DNA of 64,000 bases from Aequorivita sp. UBA3180 (GCA_002364215.1 DEXQ01000007.1:137222-201221), one strand, 5' to 3'. Shown: positions 1-9,266, numbered from the stretch's first letter. The notes: generated by a model from the letters alone, not told the origin. Translations and numbers: made by a program.

Positions 1-1
1 T

Positions 2-427
2 AAATTGATTGAAGTTCAACGGAAGTTTAAATTATGTAAAAGATATGCTGGCATTGAGCGCAGCAAGGCTTCCTGCAGCGACCCGATATTTTGTGAAGGA
101 ATCTGTAGGGGAGCGGAAGATAAAAACAACTACAATAAAAAGGTTAGGGATGCGCTCTCTTATGTTGATAAGCAAAGGCCAAGCTATATTATAAAGCTAA
201 AAGGGCGTCATAAAAATGAAATGGGTTTTGTAATGGTAAAGCACGGAATTTATTGTGGTTTTGGTTATATAGATTCAGATACCCCTATAAACACGAATAA
301 TGACATTGCTGGCTTTTTAAAAAACTATTCCCACAATTATTTTACTTCCAGAATAATTGATCAATTTCACAAGACCAACAAACGGAGCGCGGAAAATATT
401 ATTAAACTCAGTAGTCTGCAAGATTGA
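2..427 (+). CDS. C-terminal part of an exonuclease/GIY-YIG (UvrC/Cho-like) protein, cut by the window edge
   Basis: The frame is open to the left edge, so this is the 3' end of a longer gene; the first in-frame TTG at 5 is internal, not a start. The visible part begins with a conserved Cys-rich stretch (KLCKRYAGIE, then SCSD and CEGICRGAED) that resembles the region after the GIY-YIG domain in UvrC/Cho-like proteins and in the Bacteroidota fusion of a DnaQ-like 3'-5' exonuclease with a GIY-YIG nuclease. The C-terminal part has short beta-type segments (MVKHGIYCGFGYID) typical of those proteins. A role in DNA repair or nucleic-acid processing is inferred from the family. The catalytic domains lie outside the window, so only the family match is offered. 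Confidence 0.65.
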   Translation, partial: KLIEVQRKFKLCKRYAGIERSKASCSDPIFCEGICRGAEDKNNYNKKVRDALSYVDKQRPSYIIKLKGRHKNEMGFVMVKHGIYCGFGYIDSDTPINTNNDIAGFLKNYSHNYFTSRIIDQFHKTNKRSAENIIKLSSLQD

Positions 428-605
428 TTTGGGATGCTGTATAGTATTTTTCGATTTTTTAATTCGCCATTTTTAATATAACCTTTTATTAACAAGCTAA
501 GGTTTTGATTCTCTCTATTTTAGTAAGCGTTAAGCGCTATACAGATTAGAGAAAATTGCGTATACACGGGTATAGTCTGATTATAACTACTCAAACAAAA
601 GCAAG

Positions 606-1292
606 ATGAAAAAAATATTAATGATTATCACCTCTCATGAACTATTAGAAAATACGGATAGCAAAACAGGATTATGGATTGGTGAGTTTACAGATCCATA
701 TTATGAATTTATAGATAAGGGTTACCAAGTTACATTAGCATCTCCTTTAGGTGGAAAACCTCCCATTGACCCTATGAGTGAACTAACGGAAAATATTACT
801 ACAGCCAATAGGAGATTTCAAGATGATGAGACCGCTAAAAAGGCTTTGGCCAATACCGAACGACTTGACGATATTAATGGAGAAGACTTTGATGCGCTCT
901 TTTACCCAGGAGGTCACGGGCCTATGTTTGATCTTGCGTCCAATAAAAAGAGTGGAGCACTGATAGCAGATTTTTTGAATAGCCATAAACCAGTCGCTGC
1001 AGTTTGCCACGGTCCGGCAGCGCTGATTAAAGCAGCGGAATTGGATCCCCTTATTTTAAAGGGCAGAAAGGTAACAGGCTTCTCCAATGCGGAAGAAAAA
1101 TTAGCAATGCGTTATGCCAATATCCCTTATCACCTTGAAGATCGCCTAAAAGAAGTGGGAGCCGATTATACCAAAGCATTAATACCTTTTCTGTCCCATA
1201 CGGAAACTGAGGGTCTTTTAATTACAGGACAAAATCCGCTATCTGCGGGTCCTACTGCCCAAAAGCTTATCGAAATTATGGAAAAGGAATAG
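606..1292 (+). CDS. DJ-1/PfpI superfamily protein (type 1 glutamine amidotransferase-like, Hsp31-type)
   Basis: A 228-residue cytosolic protein with the DJ-1/PfpI fold. Diagnostic sequences are the nucleophile elbow AAVCHGPAAL with Cys134 and His135, the FYPGGHGPMFDL loop near residues 99-110, and Glu27 in the early acidic position that tunes the Cys in this family. Length and motifs fit Hsp31/HchA-type members, which act as glyoxalase III or as protein/nucleotide deglycases against methylglyoxal damage. Which activity applies here is not decidable from sequence. It starts at ATG 606 after an AT-rich leader and appears monocistronic; downstream genes are on the opposite strand. Confidence 0.85.
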   Translation: MKKILMIITSHELLENTDSKTGLWIGEFTDPYYEFIDKGYQVTLASPLGGKPPIDPMSELTENITTANRRFQDDETAKKALANTERLDDINGEDFDALFYPGGHGPMFDLASNKKSGALIADFLNSHKPVAAVCHGPAALIKAAELDPLILKGRKVTGFSNAEEKLAMRYANIPYHLEDRLKEVGADYTKALIPFLSHTETEGLLITGQNPLSAGPTAQKLIEIMEKE

Positions 1293-1293
1293 G

Positions 1294-1437
1294 TTATTCA
1301 TCTTTATTTTTTACGTCACCTTTATTATTGGGCTTTGGCAATTCGCTATCCCTTAATGTATCCTTTCCATCTTTTTCTACCTCACCATATTGGTTATGGT
1401 CTCTTTTCTTTCCAAAACCATCTGTTGTATCGCTCAT
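1294..1437 (-). CDS. Small hydrophilic protein, 47 aa
   Basis: An ORF of 47 codons with ATG at 1437 and TAA at 1294-1296. The product is very hydrophilic, with no Cys, no membrane segment and no signal peptide; it starts MSDTTDGFGKKRD and ends in NKGDVKNKDE. It lies one base after the opposite-strand stop of the PfpI gene. The next small gene (1464-1604) has similar size, composition and strand, which supports both being real and co-transcribed. I do not recognise a family. It resembles small charged, probably disordered proteins of the stress-associated kind, but that is only a compositional impression. Confidence 0.5.
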   Translation of the reverse strand: MSDTTDGFGKKRDHNQYGEVEKDGKDTLRDSELPKPNNKGDVKNKDE

Positions 1438-1463
1438 ATTGTTCAGTTTTAAATTAAATCTCG

Positions 1464-1604
1464 CTATTCTTCTTCATTATTGGCTTTTGGTTTAAAGCCA
1501 TCTTCGGTAGAATTATCCTTTTCACTATGTACATTTTTACTGCCTCTTGCAGTTTTGGAACTTGAATCAGGAATTTTGTTGTACTCTTTTTTGTCTGAGC
1601 TCAT
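1464..1604 (-). CDS. Small hydrophilic protein, 46 aa
   Basis: ATG at 1604, TAG at 1464. The product begins MSSDKKEYNKIPDSSSK and ends KPKANNEEE: strongly charged, Ser/Lys/Glu rich, no hydrophobic core and therefore probably disordered. It lies 26 bp upstream of the similar 47-residue gene on the same strand and the two probably share a transcript. No family is recognised. The consistent in-frame start, stop and amino-acid bias across two adjacent short ORFs is the main support. Confidence 0.5.
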   Translation of the reverse strand: MSSDKKEYNKIPDSSSKTARGSKNVHSEKDNSTEDGFKPKANNEEE

Positions 1605-1716
1605 TTTTTTAATATTTAAATGTTAGTAATCCATGCATACGTAGTTATCTGTAGTTTCATATAGCCGACTCTCCACTTTTGCGAGCCGCCGCTAGTAACT
1701 ACTTTTAGTTATCTCA

Positions 1717-2637
1717 TCAATAATTTATTTCCGTTACAATAAAAAAACCATCATTCCCTTGCTTTTGATAGAGCGGCATAAAAATATACGCATTCCATTC
1801 GCTGTAGATTGGTTTGCCGTTTTGATGCGCTAAAAGCTCGCCTTTTTTTATTGGTTGAAAATTGCTGTAGCCCGGTTGCATATTAAATTCATCTGTGGGA
1901 TTTAGGCCATGTCGATAACTAATTTCAAAGGTTTTTTGTTTTTCTTTATTTTTTAGCAGCATTTTCGCTGCTTCGGGATACTGACGAAGTTTGTCTAAGT
2001 CTAGTTCACAAGCATTTTGAAGGGCTAGCCAAATAATTCCTTCATGGTTCATTTCCGCCAATTTGCTTTGGTGCTGCCCCCCTTCAAATACAAAGCCTGT
2101 AATGCCGATTCTGCTTTCGTAATGATCTATACACCCCAATACAATATCGGAAAACCCTCGTATTATGTGAGTAGGAAATTTATGGGCCCAAGCGTCATTA
2201 TCGTTTACTTCCTGAACCGAAATATAGGGTGCACTTGCAGCGGAGGTGGTATGACAGTCTAGAAAATACCGCTTACTAAAATCGTGTTTAGGAAATTGAT
2301 TGAGAATTTCAATAATCTCAAACATTTCCTTTTTTTCGTGACTGTCTGTACTATTATTCTCGATATTCTCAACGGTCCAAGTTCGGTTGAGGTCTTCGTC
2401 GATAAAACGCGTATCCAGCTGCAAGGCTTTTCTATTTCCCGTTACTGCAACCACCCTGCCTTTTATCTCGGGATTTTCACCTTCCAAAACTTCGAAAACT
2501 TTTTGAAGCGCCTTTACGCCACTGGGTTCATTTCCATGTATTCCGGCTGTTATAAATAGCAAAGGCCCATCAACTCCAGAACTGTAGGATCCTATAATCC
2601 GAGGTATTTCTACAATATTTTTTTTCTTTTTATCCAT
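1717..2637 (-). CDS. Succinylglutamate desuccinylase/aspartoacylase (AstE/ASPA) family zinc hydrolase
   Basis: A 306-residue member of the M14-like zinc carboxypeptidase/AstE-ASPA superfamily. Visible signatures are GIHGNEPSG near residues 33-41, supplying the Zn-binding His and Glu, the DLNRTW substrate-arginine element, and DCHTT with the third Zn ligand. The family removes acyl groups from N-acyl amino acids. It is the last gene of a three-gene minus-strand operon, 36 bp after an ATP-grasp ligase that itself follows a DUF1704 metallopeptidase. That context suggests it acts on a small peptide or acyl-amino acid made or handled by the neighbours rather than in arginine catabolism. The substrate is unknown. 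Confidence 0.8.
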   Translation of the reverse strand: MDKKKKNIVEIPRIIGSYSSGVDGPLLFITAGIHGNEPSGVKALQKVFEVLEGENPEIKGRVVAVTGNRKALQLDTRFIDEDLNRTWTVENIENNSTDSHEKKEMFEIIEILNQFPKHDFSKRYFLDCHTTSAASAPYISVQEVNDNDAWAHKFPTHIIRGFSDIVLGCIDHYESRIGITGFVFEGGQHQSKLAEMNHEGIIWLALQNACELDLDKLRQYPEAAKMLLKNKEKQKTFEISYRHGLNPTDEFNMQPGYSNFQPIKKGELLAHQNGKPIYSEWNAYIFMPLYQKQGNDGFFIVTEINY

Positions 2638-2673
2638 TGCGAAGCTTCTTCATTATGTACTAAACATTATTCA

Positions 2674-3726
2674 TTAATCCATAGTAGCCAATTCTTTATT
2701 GGTCAGGCTATTTTTATAATATTTTTTATACTCTATTTTTCGCTCAATAGCTTCCACCACGGTATCAGTAAAGGCTGGGAGTTTTATCTTTTCGCAATAG
2801 TCCAGTCCTCCAGGGCTCAACACATTTATCTCTATTAATTTGTCCTTAACGATATCAAGGCCTACAAAAAAGAGTCCGTCCCTAATTAATTTTGGCGCTG
2901 TAAGTGAAACGATCTTTTCTATTTCGGGGGTGAGTTTGGCTTTTTTTGCCTTCGCTCCCAGGGCGAGGTTGCTTCTAAATTCGGAACTGTCGCTATTTAC
3001 CCGTCTGATAATGGCTTTCTCGCCATTTTCTTCCAAAATTTTTCCGTTCATCAAAATTACCCTTACATCGCCTTTGCTCACTTCGGGAAGAAACTCCTGG
3101 GCTATTATATAGCCTTTGGCGCTGATGGTATCTACTATTTGGTTCAGGTTTTTCTTATCCTTATCAATCAAATACACGTCTTGGCCTCCCGAACCTTCCA
3201 AGGGTTTTAGCACCATCTTTTTCCCCATTCTTTCCCAGAATTTTAATATATCTTCCTTATTGCGGGTAATAAGACTATCGGGTTTAATTTCGGAAGGTAA
3301 TTCCTCAAAATAAAGTTTATCGATAAAGGCATGGCTCATTGCGAAGGCGTCGTTTAATACCAAGACCCCGCTTTGCTGTATCATTCTGGCAAAGGCAATT
3401 CCACTATGTTCTGCCCAATGCCTGTCTGAAGTCTCTTCTGTAGGATTGTTTCGTAAAAATACCACATCCATATCTGAGCTTTTCACTGCTTTGGTTTTTA
3501 ATTTGTCGTCCTGCACCTGTTCCCAGAATTCCGCTACAGTTTCCCCTTGTAGTGAGGCGGGTATTTTTTTACAGCGCAGACTTATATTTTCATCTCGGTG
3601 AAAGATAAAATCGCCCACGCTCATTACATACACATTATGGCCACGCTCGTGTGCCTTTTTCAGTATTACCACTGTAGTTCCGCAGGTCTCGGTCTTAATG
3701 TCGCTAATTACAAAGCATATTTTCAT
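2674..3726 (-). CDS. ATP-grasp ligase, glutathione synthetase (GshB/RimK)-like
   Basis: A 350-residue protein with ATP-grasp organisation: an N-terminal pre-ATP-grasp domain starting MKICFVISD, a lid with KMVLKPLEGSGGQDVYLI near residues 180-195, the acidic/Arg segment KGDVRVILMNG, and a terminal metal-binding motif GLDIVKDKLIEINVLSPGGL. These match the GshB/RimK branch, which forms peptide-like bonds through an acyl-phosphate. Its ATG lies one base beyond the DUF1704 stop and the AstE-like gene follows, so the three genes form one transcriptional unit. A true glutathione synthetase role is doubtful because no gshA-like gene is adjacent. A dedicated amino-acid or peptide ligase is the better inference. 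Confidence 0.8.
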   Translation of the reverse strand: MKICFVISDIKTETCGTTVVILKKAHERGHNVYVMSVGDFIFHRDENISLRCKKIPASLQGETVAEFWEQVQDDKLKTKAVKSSDMDVVFLRNNPTEETSDRHWAEHSGIAFARMIQQSGVLVLNDAFAMSHAFIDKLYFEELPSEIKPDSLITRNKEDILKFWERMGKKMVLKPLEGSGGQDVYLIDKDKKNLNQIVDTISAKGYIIAQEFLPEVSKGDVRVILMNGKILEENGEKAIIRRVNSDSSEFRSNLALGAKAKKAKLTPEIEKIVSLTAPKLIRDGLFFVGLDIVKDKLIEINVLSPGGLDYCEKIKLPAFTDTVVEAIERKIEYKKYYKNSLTNKELATMD

Positions 3727-3727
3727 T

Positions 3728-5563
3728 TTATATTAGTTTAGAAAGGGAAACCCCTTTTTTTAGTTTATCTATTCGTTGTTCAAAATCTTTTTGCTGCAGG
3801 TATCTAGGTTTCAATTTTGGAGTTTTCAATAATCCCCGGGCCGTTAAATCTGTAATCATGGGAACATGTTTAAGGGCAAATTTACCCGCCAAAAGAAATT
3901 CCAGATCGCCGCCGTCCATAAGGTATTCACGTAGTTGGACTAGTCCTTTTAAATAAATAATATCCTTTAAAAAACCACCCCCCTGAAACATTCTTGAAGT
4001 AATATTAAAAGCGCTTTCTTTTGAAAAGTTATGCGTAGTATAGAGTAGATTGAAAACTTCCTTAAATTCTGCATTCGCCATTAGCGCTGCTCCTGCCACT
4101 ACACGACCTGCCAACAGCCGCAGCCGATTGGCGGAAAGTCCGCCAATTAAATATTCCGAAAGTACGGCAATGCCTTCCTGTAGTGGATCGTAATCTGCAA
4201 AGCCAACACTTAACTGACTTAACGGCTGTTGTAATCCGTTATAATGGGTTAGGGCATGGGTGCCTATTTCGTGTTGGATTAGCGCCTGTGCTTCTACTTG
4301 CGTTAATGTATAATCAGCAGGCAGGTAAAGTTCTCCATTACTAACCATCATTACATTTACATCTTCGCGTATATGTACTTTGGATTGGAAATTGGCATCT
4401 TGTTGCTTAAAGAACCCAAATTCAGTTTCAGCCATTGCAGCAAATGCTGTTGCATCCAATACTTCCGTATTTTCGTTTTGAATGTCCTCGGGTATATTCT
4501 GTAGTATTAATTCCGCTTCGGTTACTATATTTTTATCCAGACCTTTATATAGTCTCACGCTGCTGTAAAAAAAATTTTTGGAGCCTCGTTCCTTTAGCAT
4601 GGTCAGCTGTTGGTCCAACTCTTCCCGCTTTTCATGGAAAAGATAGGAGAGTGCAGGATCGTCTATTTGGTCTATTTCAAGGTTGTATAATTTCCTTTTT
4701 AAAATATCCGGATCAATGTTGAGAAGCCGATAATGGTACTCCTCTAGCTGCTTAAAATTACTTTCAAAAAAACAGTGTCGGATGCGTTGAATGTTTACGG
4801 GCGCCACCAACAATAAAAACTGAAAGCTTTTTTCTATCTGCGTAAGCGCTCGGTCCATTTTAAAAATTTCTTTGTGAATTTCCCGTTTTCCCAAGGCGTA
4901 GTAGCTGGCCAGATTGCTAGAAGTCTGTACCCTTATAAATTCAAAAACCGATTTCTTTATAGCCACAGCCACATTTTCCTGAAATTGCCTAAAGTATAGC
5001 GGATATACTTCGCCATTCCTATCGCGAAAAACGGGAGGGATCTCTAAGCCTATGAGTGTTCCTCCACAGTCTTTTATCGCTTCTATGCTCATTAGAGCAG
5101 CGGTGTGTTTTTGTTGGCGTTGCTTGGTTTGCTCTATTTTTGCCGTCAACTTTACACCAGCGGTTGTACCTTCAATATTTTCTAGTGCATTGCGAAGTAC
5201 TTCCAGGGAAACGGGTAATTTATGAGAGGGCCCACGAATGATAAATTCACTACTGTCTTCTGGTCCGCTGTAGATTTCCATGAGAAAAAAACTACCAAAG
5301 TGGGCGCTCAGTCTAGCAGTAAGTTGACTTATAAACTCACGGAAATATTCATTATTATCCTCCCCAATAATCAGATAACTAGCGCCAGTTCGTGCTAATC
5401 GTAAGGTTGCTTTGTCATTGGGACGTTTGCGATAGATGAGAAGAAAGGGAACATCGTGATCTAGAAACAAAAAACCTCCATTTGGTAAACTCTTTACAGT
5501 ACGTTGCCCGTCTGCAAGCGCTCCAATCAGTTCTTCTTTTTCCGTCACGGCAGTTGCCTTCAT
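3728..5563 (-). CDS. DUF1704/QEGLA-motif family metallopeptidase
   Basis: A 611-residue protein of the family annotated in bacteria as 'flavohemoglobin expression-modulating QEGLA motif protein' (DUF1704). It has the zinc-peptidase motif HEIGTH at about residues 431-436 and the family hallmark QEGIA near 462-466, supplying the downstream acidic ligand. The N-terminal 150 residues form a separate mixed alpha/beta region. Eukaryotic members of this family (MATCAP) are tyrosine carboxypeptidases acting on tubulin, so a carboxypeptidase activity is plausible here too. It heads an operon with an ATP-grasp ligase and an AstE-like deacylase. The bacterial substrate is unknown. Confidence 0.8.
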   Translation of the reverse strand: MKATAVTEKEELIGALADGQRTVKSLPNGGFLFLDHDVPFLLIYRKRPNDKATLRLARTGASYLIIGEDNNEYFREFISQLTARLSAHFGSFFLMEIYSGPEDSSEFIIRGPSHKLPVSLEVLRNALENIEGTTAGVKLTAKIEQTKQRQQKHTAALMSIEAIKDCGGTLIGLEIPPVFRDRNGEVYPLYFRQFQENVAVAIKKSVFEFIRVQTSSNLASYYALGKREIHKEIFKMDRALTQIEKSFQFLLLVAPVNIQRIRHCFFESNFKQLEEYHYRLLNIDPDILKRKLYNLEIDQIDDPALSYLFHEKREELDQQLTMLKERGSKNFFYSSVRLYKGLDKNIVTEAELILQNIPEDIQNENTEVLDATAFAAMAETEFGFFKQQDANFQSKVHIREDVNVMMVSNGELYLPADYTLTQVEAQALIQHEIGTHALTHYNGLQQPLSQLSVGFADYDPLQEGIAVLSEYLIGGLSANRLRLLAGRVVAGAALMANAEFKEVFNLLYTTHNFSKESAFNITSRMFQGGGFLKDIIYLKGLVQLREYLMDGGDLEFLLAGKFALKHVPMITDLTARGLLKTPKLKPRYLQQKDFEQRIDKLKKGVSLSKLI

Positions 5564-5771
5564 TGGTTTAAATTTTTTCCCTTTCTTTTTTATTTAAGGG
5601 AATATAAAAAAACCCCGTTGTAGGCAGATTGTTTTTAATATTATTTAACAAGACATTAGGACGGATTTGTATTTAATCTCTGTTGCTCACGATAGTATAC
5701 TTACCATTGATACTGTGGTGGTAATCGGATAAAGGTAAGAACAGCTTACCAACGGTTGTTTGTTATATGGT

Positions 5772-5869
5772 GAATTTTGAATTTTGAATTTTGAATTGTG
5801 AATAGTTAATAGTGAATAGTTAATAGTGAATAGTTAATAGTGAATAGTTAATAGTGAATAGTTAATAGT
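5772..5869. repeat. Heptamer tandem tract (GAATTTT, then GAATAGT/TAATAGT)
   Basis: A low-complexity tract in the 477-bp gap between the DUF1704 and Sel1 genes. Positions 5772-5799 are repeats of GAATTTT. Positions 5800-5869 are five copies of a 14-mer, GAATAGT followed by TAATAGT, so the basic period is 7. Diverged copies trail off to about 5930. No coding sequence is visible in the gap. Confidence 0.85.
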
Positions 5870-6039
5870 TAATCGATAATTGTGAGTTGTTAATTGTTGA
5901 ATAGTTAATTGTTAATCGCGATTGGGGGTTAGTGATTGGTGATTTGAGTTTGTGGAATTGTGGAGGGGTGGGGAATTGTTTAATTGTGGCATTGCTATAT
6001 TGTAACCTTCGAACCTTATCGAATAAAGCAATTGGATAA

Positions 6040-7014
6040 TTAATCTGAATTTATTTCTTCCATAGCCTCTTTGGCAAGGGCATGGCCATTTATTGCAGCT
6101 TTTTCAATCCATTTGATGGCTGTGTTTTCGTCTTTTTCAACGCCCTGTCCGTTATAATAGAGAACTCCCAAATTGTACATGGCATTGGGAACGCCCTTAT
6201 TTGCAGCCATCTCATACCATTTTATAGCTTTCGTATAATTTGGTTTTTCTTCTAGACCACCAACATATAGAAGCGCGAGGTTATACATTGCCTCGGCATA
6301 TTCGTTTACAGCAGCTTTATAGAACCATTCATAAGCTTTATTGAAATTGCGTTCTAGGCCCGAACCCATTGCGAACATGAGCCCGAGATTGTTCATAGCC
6401 TCTGCTTCGCCCAGGGCTATGGCCATATTGTACCATTTTATTGCTTCAGAAAAATCCTGTGGTACTCCCGTACCATCTTTGTACATAGTACCTAAACTGT
6501 TCATGGCATTTGCATTCCCTTTTTCGGCAGCCTTTCTATACCACTTTATGCCCTCGGCAGTGTCCTGGCCAACGCCCCAACCCATTCTATATAATACTCC
6601 AATATTATTGTAGGCGCTTGCTAAATCGTGATTCGCAGCTTTTTGGTACCAATTCATTGCTTCAGTGTAATTTTGTTCCACCCCATATCCGTTTTGGTAC
6701 ATTACCCCAAGATTGAACATGGCTTTCTCATTACCTAAGTTTGCTGCTTTTATATACCAATTAAAGGCTTCGATATAATTTTGGGTTACCCCTTCGCCAT
6801 TGAAAGACTGAACCCCCAATTCAAACATGGCAGCTGCATTCCCCTTTTCCGCACCCATTGTATACCAGCGAATGGCATCTTCGTAATTTTTTTCTTTATA
6901 AGAGGCCAATCCGTTTTCGTACTCAGTGGCGCCAGGCGCATCTATGCCATCTTGGGCATTCATTTGAGTAACTTCAATTAAAAGAAAAAAAAGTAGCAAC
7001 AATGTATTTTTCAT
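6040..7014 (-). CDS. Secreted Sel1-like repeat (SLR) protein
   Basis: An exported protein of 324 residues made of about seven to eight Sel1-like repeats of 36 residues, with the recurring pattern A-x-x-W-Y-x-K-A-A-x-x-G-x-x-x-A-M-x-x-L-G and the G-x-G-V loop. The start is taken at 7014 (MKNTLLLLFFLL), which gives a clean signal peptide ending near MNAQ; an upstream in-frame ATG at 7125 would put 37 charged residues ahead of the signal. SLR proteins scaffold protein-protein contacts, often in signalling or envelope stress. No enzyme domain is present, so it is probably a periplasmic adaptor. It appears monocistronic. The partner is unknown. Confidence 0.8.
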   Translation of the reverse strand: MKNTLLLLFFLLIEVTQMNAQDGIDAPGATEYENGLASYKEKNYEDAIRWYTMGAEKGNAAAMFELGVQSFNGEGVTQNYIEAFNWYIKAANLGNEKAMFNLGVMYQNGYGVEQNYTEAMNWYQKAANHDLASAYNNIGVLYRMGWGVGQDTAEGIKWYRKAAEKGNANAMNSLGTMYKDGTGVPQDFSEAIKWYNMAIALGEAEAMNNLGLMFAMGSGLERNFNKAYEWFYKAAVNEYAEAMYNLALLYVGGLEEKPNYTKAIKWYEMAANKGVPNAMYNLGVLYYNGQGVEKDENTAIKWIEKAAINGHALAKEAMEEINSD

Positions 7015-7399
7015 GAAATAGCAATTATAATGGAATACGGGCGAAAGATATAAAGTTTCCCAATTATAAGTCAGAATTTTATTTTTGACTATTACAGAAT
7101 TTTTAAAATACCATTTTTTTCTCACTTTTTATCACGAAAAAATTATGGTTTTAAACTTACTTATTGTAAGGTCAATTATTCTATTGTTTCACAATTGTGT
7201 TTTTAAATTTGAAATAGCTGTAAACGATTAAGGAAGGATTATGTTGAATGAGGAGTACGACAGCAGGCACATCCATAAGACTTGGAAAATCGGTGTCTTA
7301 TAAAATTGTACGGCATTCCCGTCAAAATTTTCCGGTTTTTCCTTACTACATCGGAGGTATAAAATTCTCAGTTCCGTTTGTAACTTTCTAATTTTATGA
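7015..7399. other. Intergenic region between divergent genes
   Basis: About 385 bp, AT-rich, between the Sel1 protein (minus) and the MauE-like gene (plus). It should hold both promoters. No palindrome operator of the kind seen at 18-48 kb and no convincing small ORF was found. Confidence 0.5.
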
Positions 7400-8917
7400 A
7401 TGTTAAAACGAAACATTTATTTAATTATGTGCTTTACGGTACCTTATATAGCAAGCATAAAACGGAATGCAGCAGTTTCAGGCTCCTATCTGTTCGTGCT
7501 ATTATTTTTGTATGCTGCCATTAGTAAGTTGCTAGACTTCGAAACCTTCACCGTACAATTGGCGCAATCTCCCCTGTTAAGTGCCTATGCCGGTGTCATT
7601 GCCTGGGCGGTTCCGAGTTTGGAAATTCTCATTGCCGTTTTATTGACCATTCCAAAGTATAGAATCCCCGCCCTGTATGCTGCTTTTACCTTAATGGTGA
7701 TGTTTACGGCCTATATCTATATCATACTTAATTTCTCCGACTTTATACCTTGTTCGTGTGGTGGGGTGCTGGAAAAATTGAGTTGGACGCAACACCTTAT
7801 TTTTAATATTGTTTTCATAATCCTGGCGGGGGTGGCGGTATTGGTTACTAGCTGGTATTCATCAAAGAAGACCCTGTTTTTGCTTGCTGCCCTTGCCATT
7901 TTTGGCATAGGAACGGTTGCGCTGTTGTTAGCCTTGTCGGAGAAGAAGATGCATCGTAACAATGCATTTCAGCGGAGGTATATTCCACATCCCATTGAAA
8001 AGATTCACAGCTTTGACCTGCAATACAGTTCCTATTATTTTGCTGGGGCTGGAGACGGTAAGGTCTATTTGGGGAATACTACCGCACCTCTTCTAATCAC
8101 TGTTGTTGATAGCAGTTTTAGGGATACCACGACCACAATGATAAAACTGGATCAAATGGATCTTCCTTATCGTGCTGTCAAGATTCATGTAATACCGCCC
8201 AAATTTTATGTTACCGATGGCACCGTGTCCATCATTCTTCAGGGGGATGTAAAGGAGTGGAAGGCAACCACAAAAATGCAAGGGGACTATTATTTTAACC
8301 ACTCAGTGGCTATCGATTCGAATACAATAGGGGCTCAATCCAGCAGTAGCGCGAACAGTGAAAATATTCTTGGAATTATTGCTATTGAAGATTCCATAAA
8401 AGGCCTGTTTAGCAACCAACTCCTGGAAAAACAAATTGACGGCAGATTTGACACCGATGGCAGATTAATCTATAATGGCCATCTAGATAAATTGATATTC
8501 ACCTATTACTACCGCAATGAGTATTTAATTATAAATCCGGATTTACGTTTGGAGCAACGCGGAAAAACGATAGATACCATTAGCGTGGCCCAACTCCATA
8601 TAGCGGAAAATATTGATAAGGGCCAACGTAAATTGGGAGGCAATACAGTTTTGGTGAATAGAAACATAGCCACCACAAAAGAACTTTTATTGATCGATTC
8701 CCCACGTCTCGGAAAACTGGAGCTAGACAATATGGGCGAACAGGCAAACATAATAGATGTGTATAACCTCCTTGACCAAAGCTATCAGTTCAGCTTTTAT
8801 TTGTACAAACACGAGAACAGCAAAGCCCGGGATATGATTATAAGGAATGGGATCTTTTATGCGCTTCAGGGAAATTACCTAGTGGCTTACAAGATAACCA
8901 ACACCAAGTTAGAGTAA
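7400..8917 (+). CDS. MauE/DoxX-type membrane protein with a large C-terminal beta-rich domain
   Basis: A 505-residue protein. The first 180 residues contain four to five hydrophobic helices and the CSCGG motif typical of MauE/DoxX redox-associated membrane proteins. Residues from about 190 onward form a soluble, probably extracytoplasmic beta-rich region with propeller-like strands and no enzyme motif. MauE proteins assist disulfide formation in methylamine dehydrogenase; in flavobacteria such fusions recur beside DUF6520 peptides and SusCD pairs, which is the case here. It probably shares a transcript with the DUF6520 gene 85 bp downstream. An alternative start at 7427 (MCFTVPYIA) is possible. 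Its function is inferred to concern thiol chemistry of the neighbouring Cys-containing peptide. Confidence 0.7.
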   Translation: MLKRNIYLIMCFTVPYIASIKRNAAVSGSYLFVLLFLYAAISKLLDFETFTVQLAQSPLLSAYAGVIAWAVPSLEILIAVLLTIPKYRIPALYAAFTLMVMFTAYIYIILNFSDFIPCSCGGVLEKLSWTQHLIFNIVFIILAGVAVLVTSWYSSKKTLFLLAALAIFGIGTVALLLALSEKKMHRNNAFQRRYIPHPIEKIHSFDLQYSSYYFAGAGDGKVYLGNTTAPLLITVVDSSFRDTTTTMIKLDQMDLPYRAVKIHVIPPKFYVTDGTVSIILQGDVKEWKATTKMQGDYYFNHSVAIDSNTIGAQSSSSANSENILGIIAIEDSIKGLFSNQLLEKQIDGRFDTDGRLIYNGHLDKLIFTYYYRNEYLIINPDLRLEQRGKTIDTISVAQLHIAENIDKGQRKLGGNTVLVNRNIATTKELLLIDSPRLGKLELDNMGEQANIIDVYNLLDQSYQFSFYLYKHENSKARDMIIRNGIFYALQGNYLVAYKITNTKLE

Positions 8918-9002
8918 CGATTTTTCTTGCAAGAACAGGGGTGAGACTGAAAACCTGTAGAAGAGAGTAGGTCAATAATTATAAATTTAAATTTTAGAAA
9001 AC

Positions 9003-9266
9003 ATGAGAAATTTAAAATTCAAGTTTTTGTTACCTGTGGCGGCCTTTATGCTTGCTATTGCGGCAGCGTTTGCGTCACAGACAGAAGAACAAGCTGAATC
9101 AGCACTTGTTCAAGGGTATATTTACCAAAACGGTGTGTGCGTTCCCCATGGGAAATGCGACAATACCAGTAGTTTTATCTGTACGGATACTAGCGGCCGA
9201 CAGGTTTTTGGTAAGAATGGACCAACGAGTTGTTCCTTACCCTTATTTATGAATTGGCAACCATGA
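9003..9266 (+). CDS. DUF6520 family small exported peptide
   Basis: An 87-residue protein with a signal peptide (MRNLKFKFLLPVAAFMLAIA, cleavage near AFASQ). The mature part of about 60 residues has four cysteines (GVCVPHGKC, FICTD, TSCSLP). This matches DUF6520, a flavobacterial family of unknown function often found next to MauE-like membrane proteins, as here. The paired Cys suggest disulfides formed outside the cytoplasm. A strong hairpin terminator follows immediately. It could be a structural peptide or a matured, signal-like peptide; no function is established. Confidence 0.75.
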   Translation: MRNLKFKFLLPVAAFMLAIAAAFASQTEEQAESALVQGYIYQNGVCVPHGKCDNTSSFICTDTSGRQVFGKNGPTSCSLPLFMNWQP

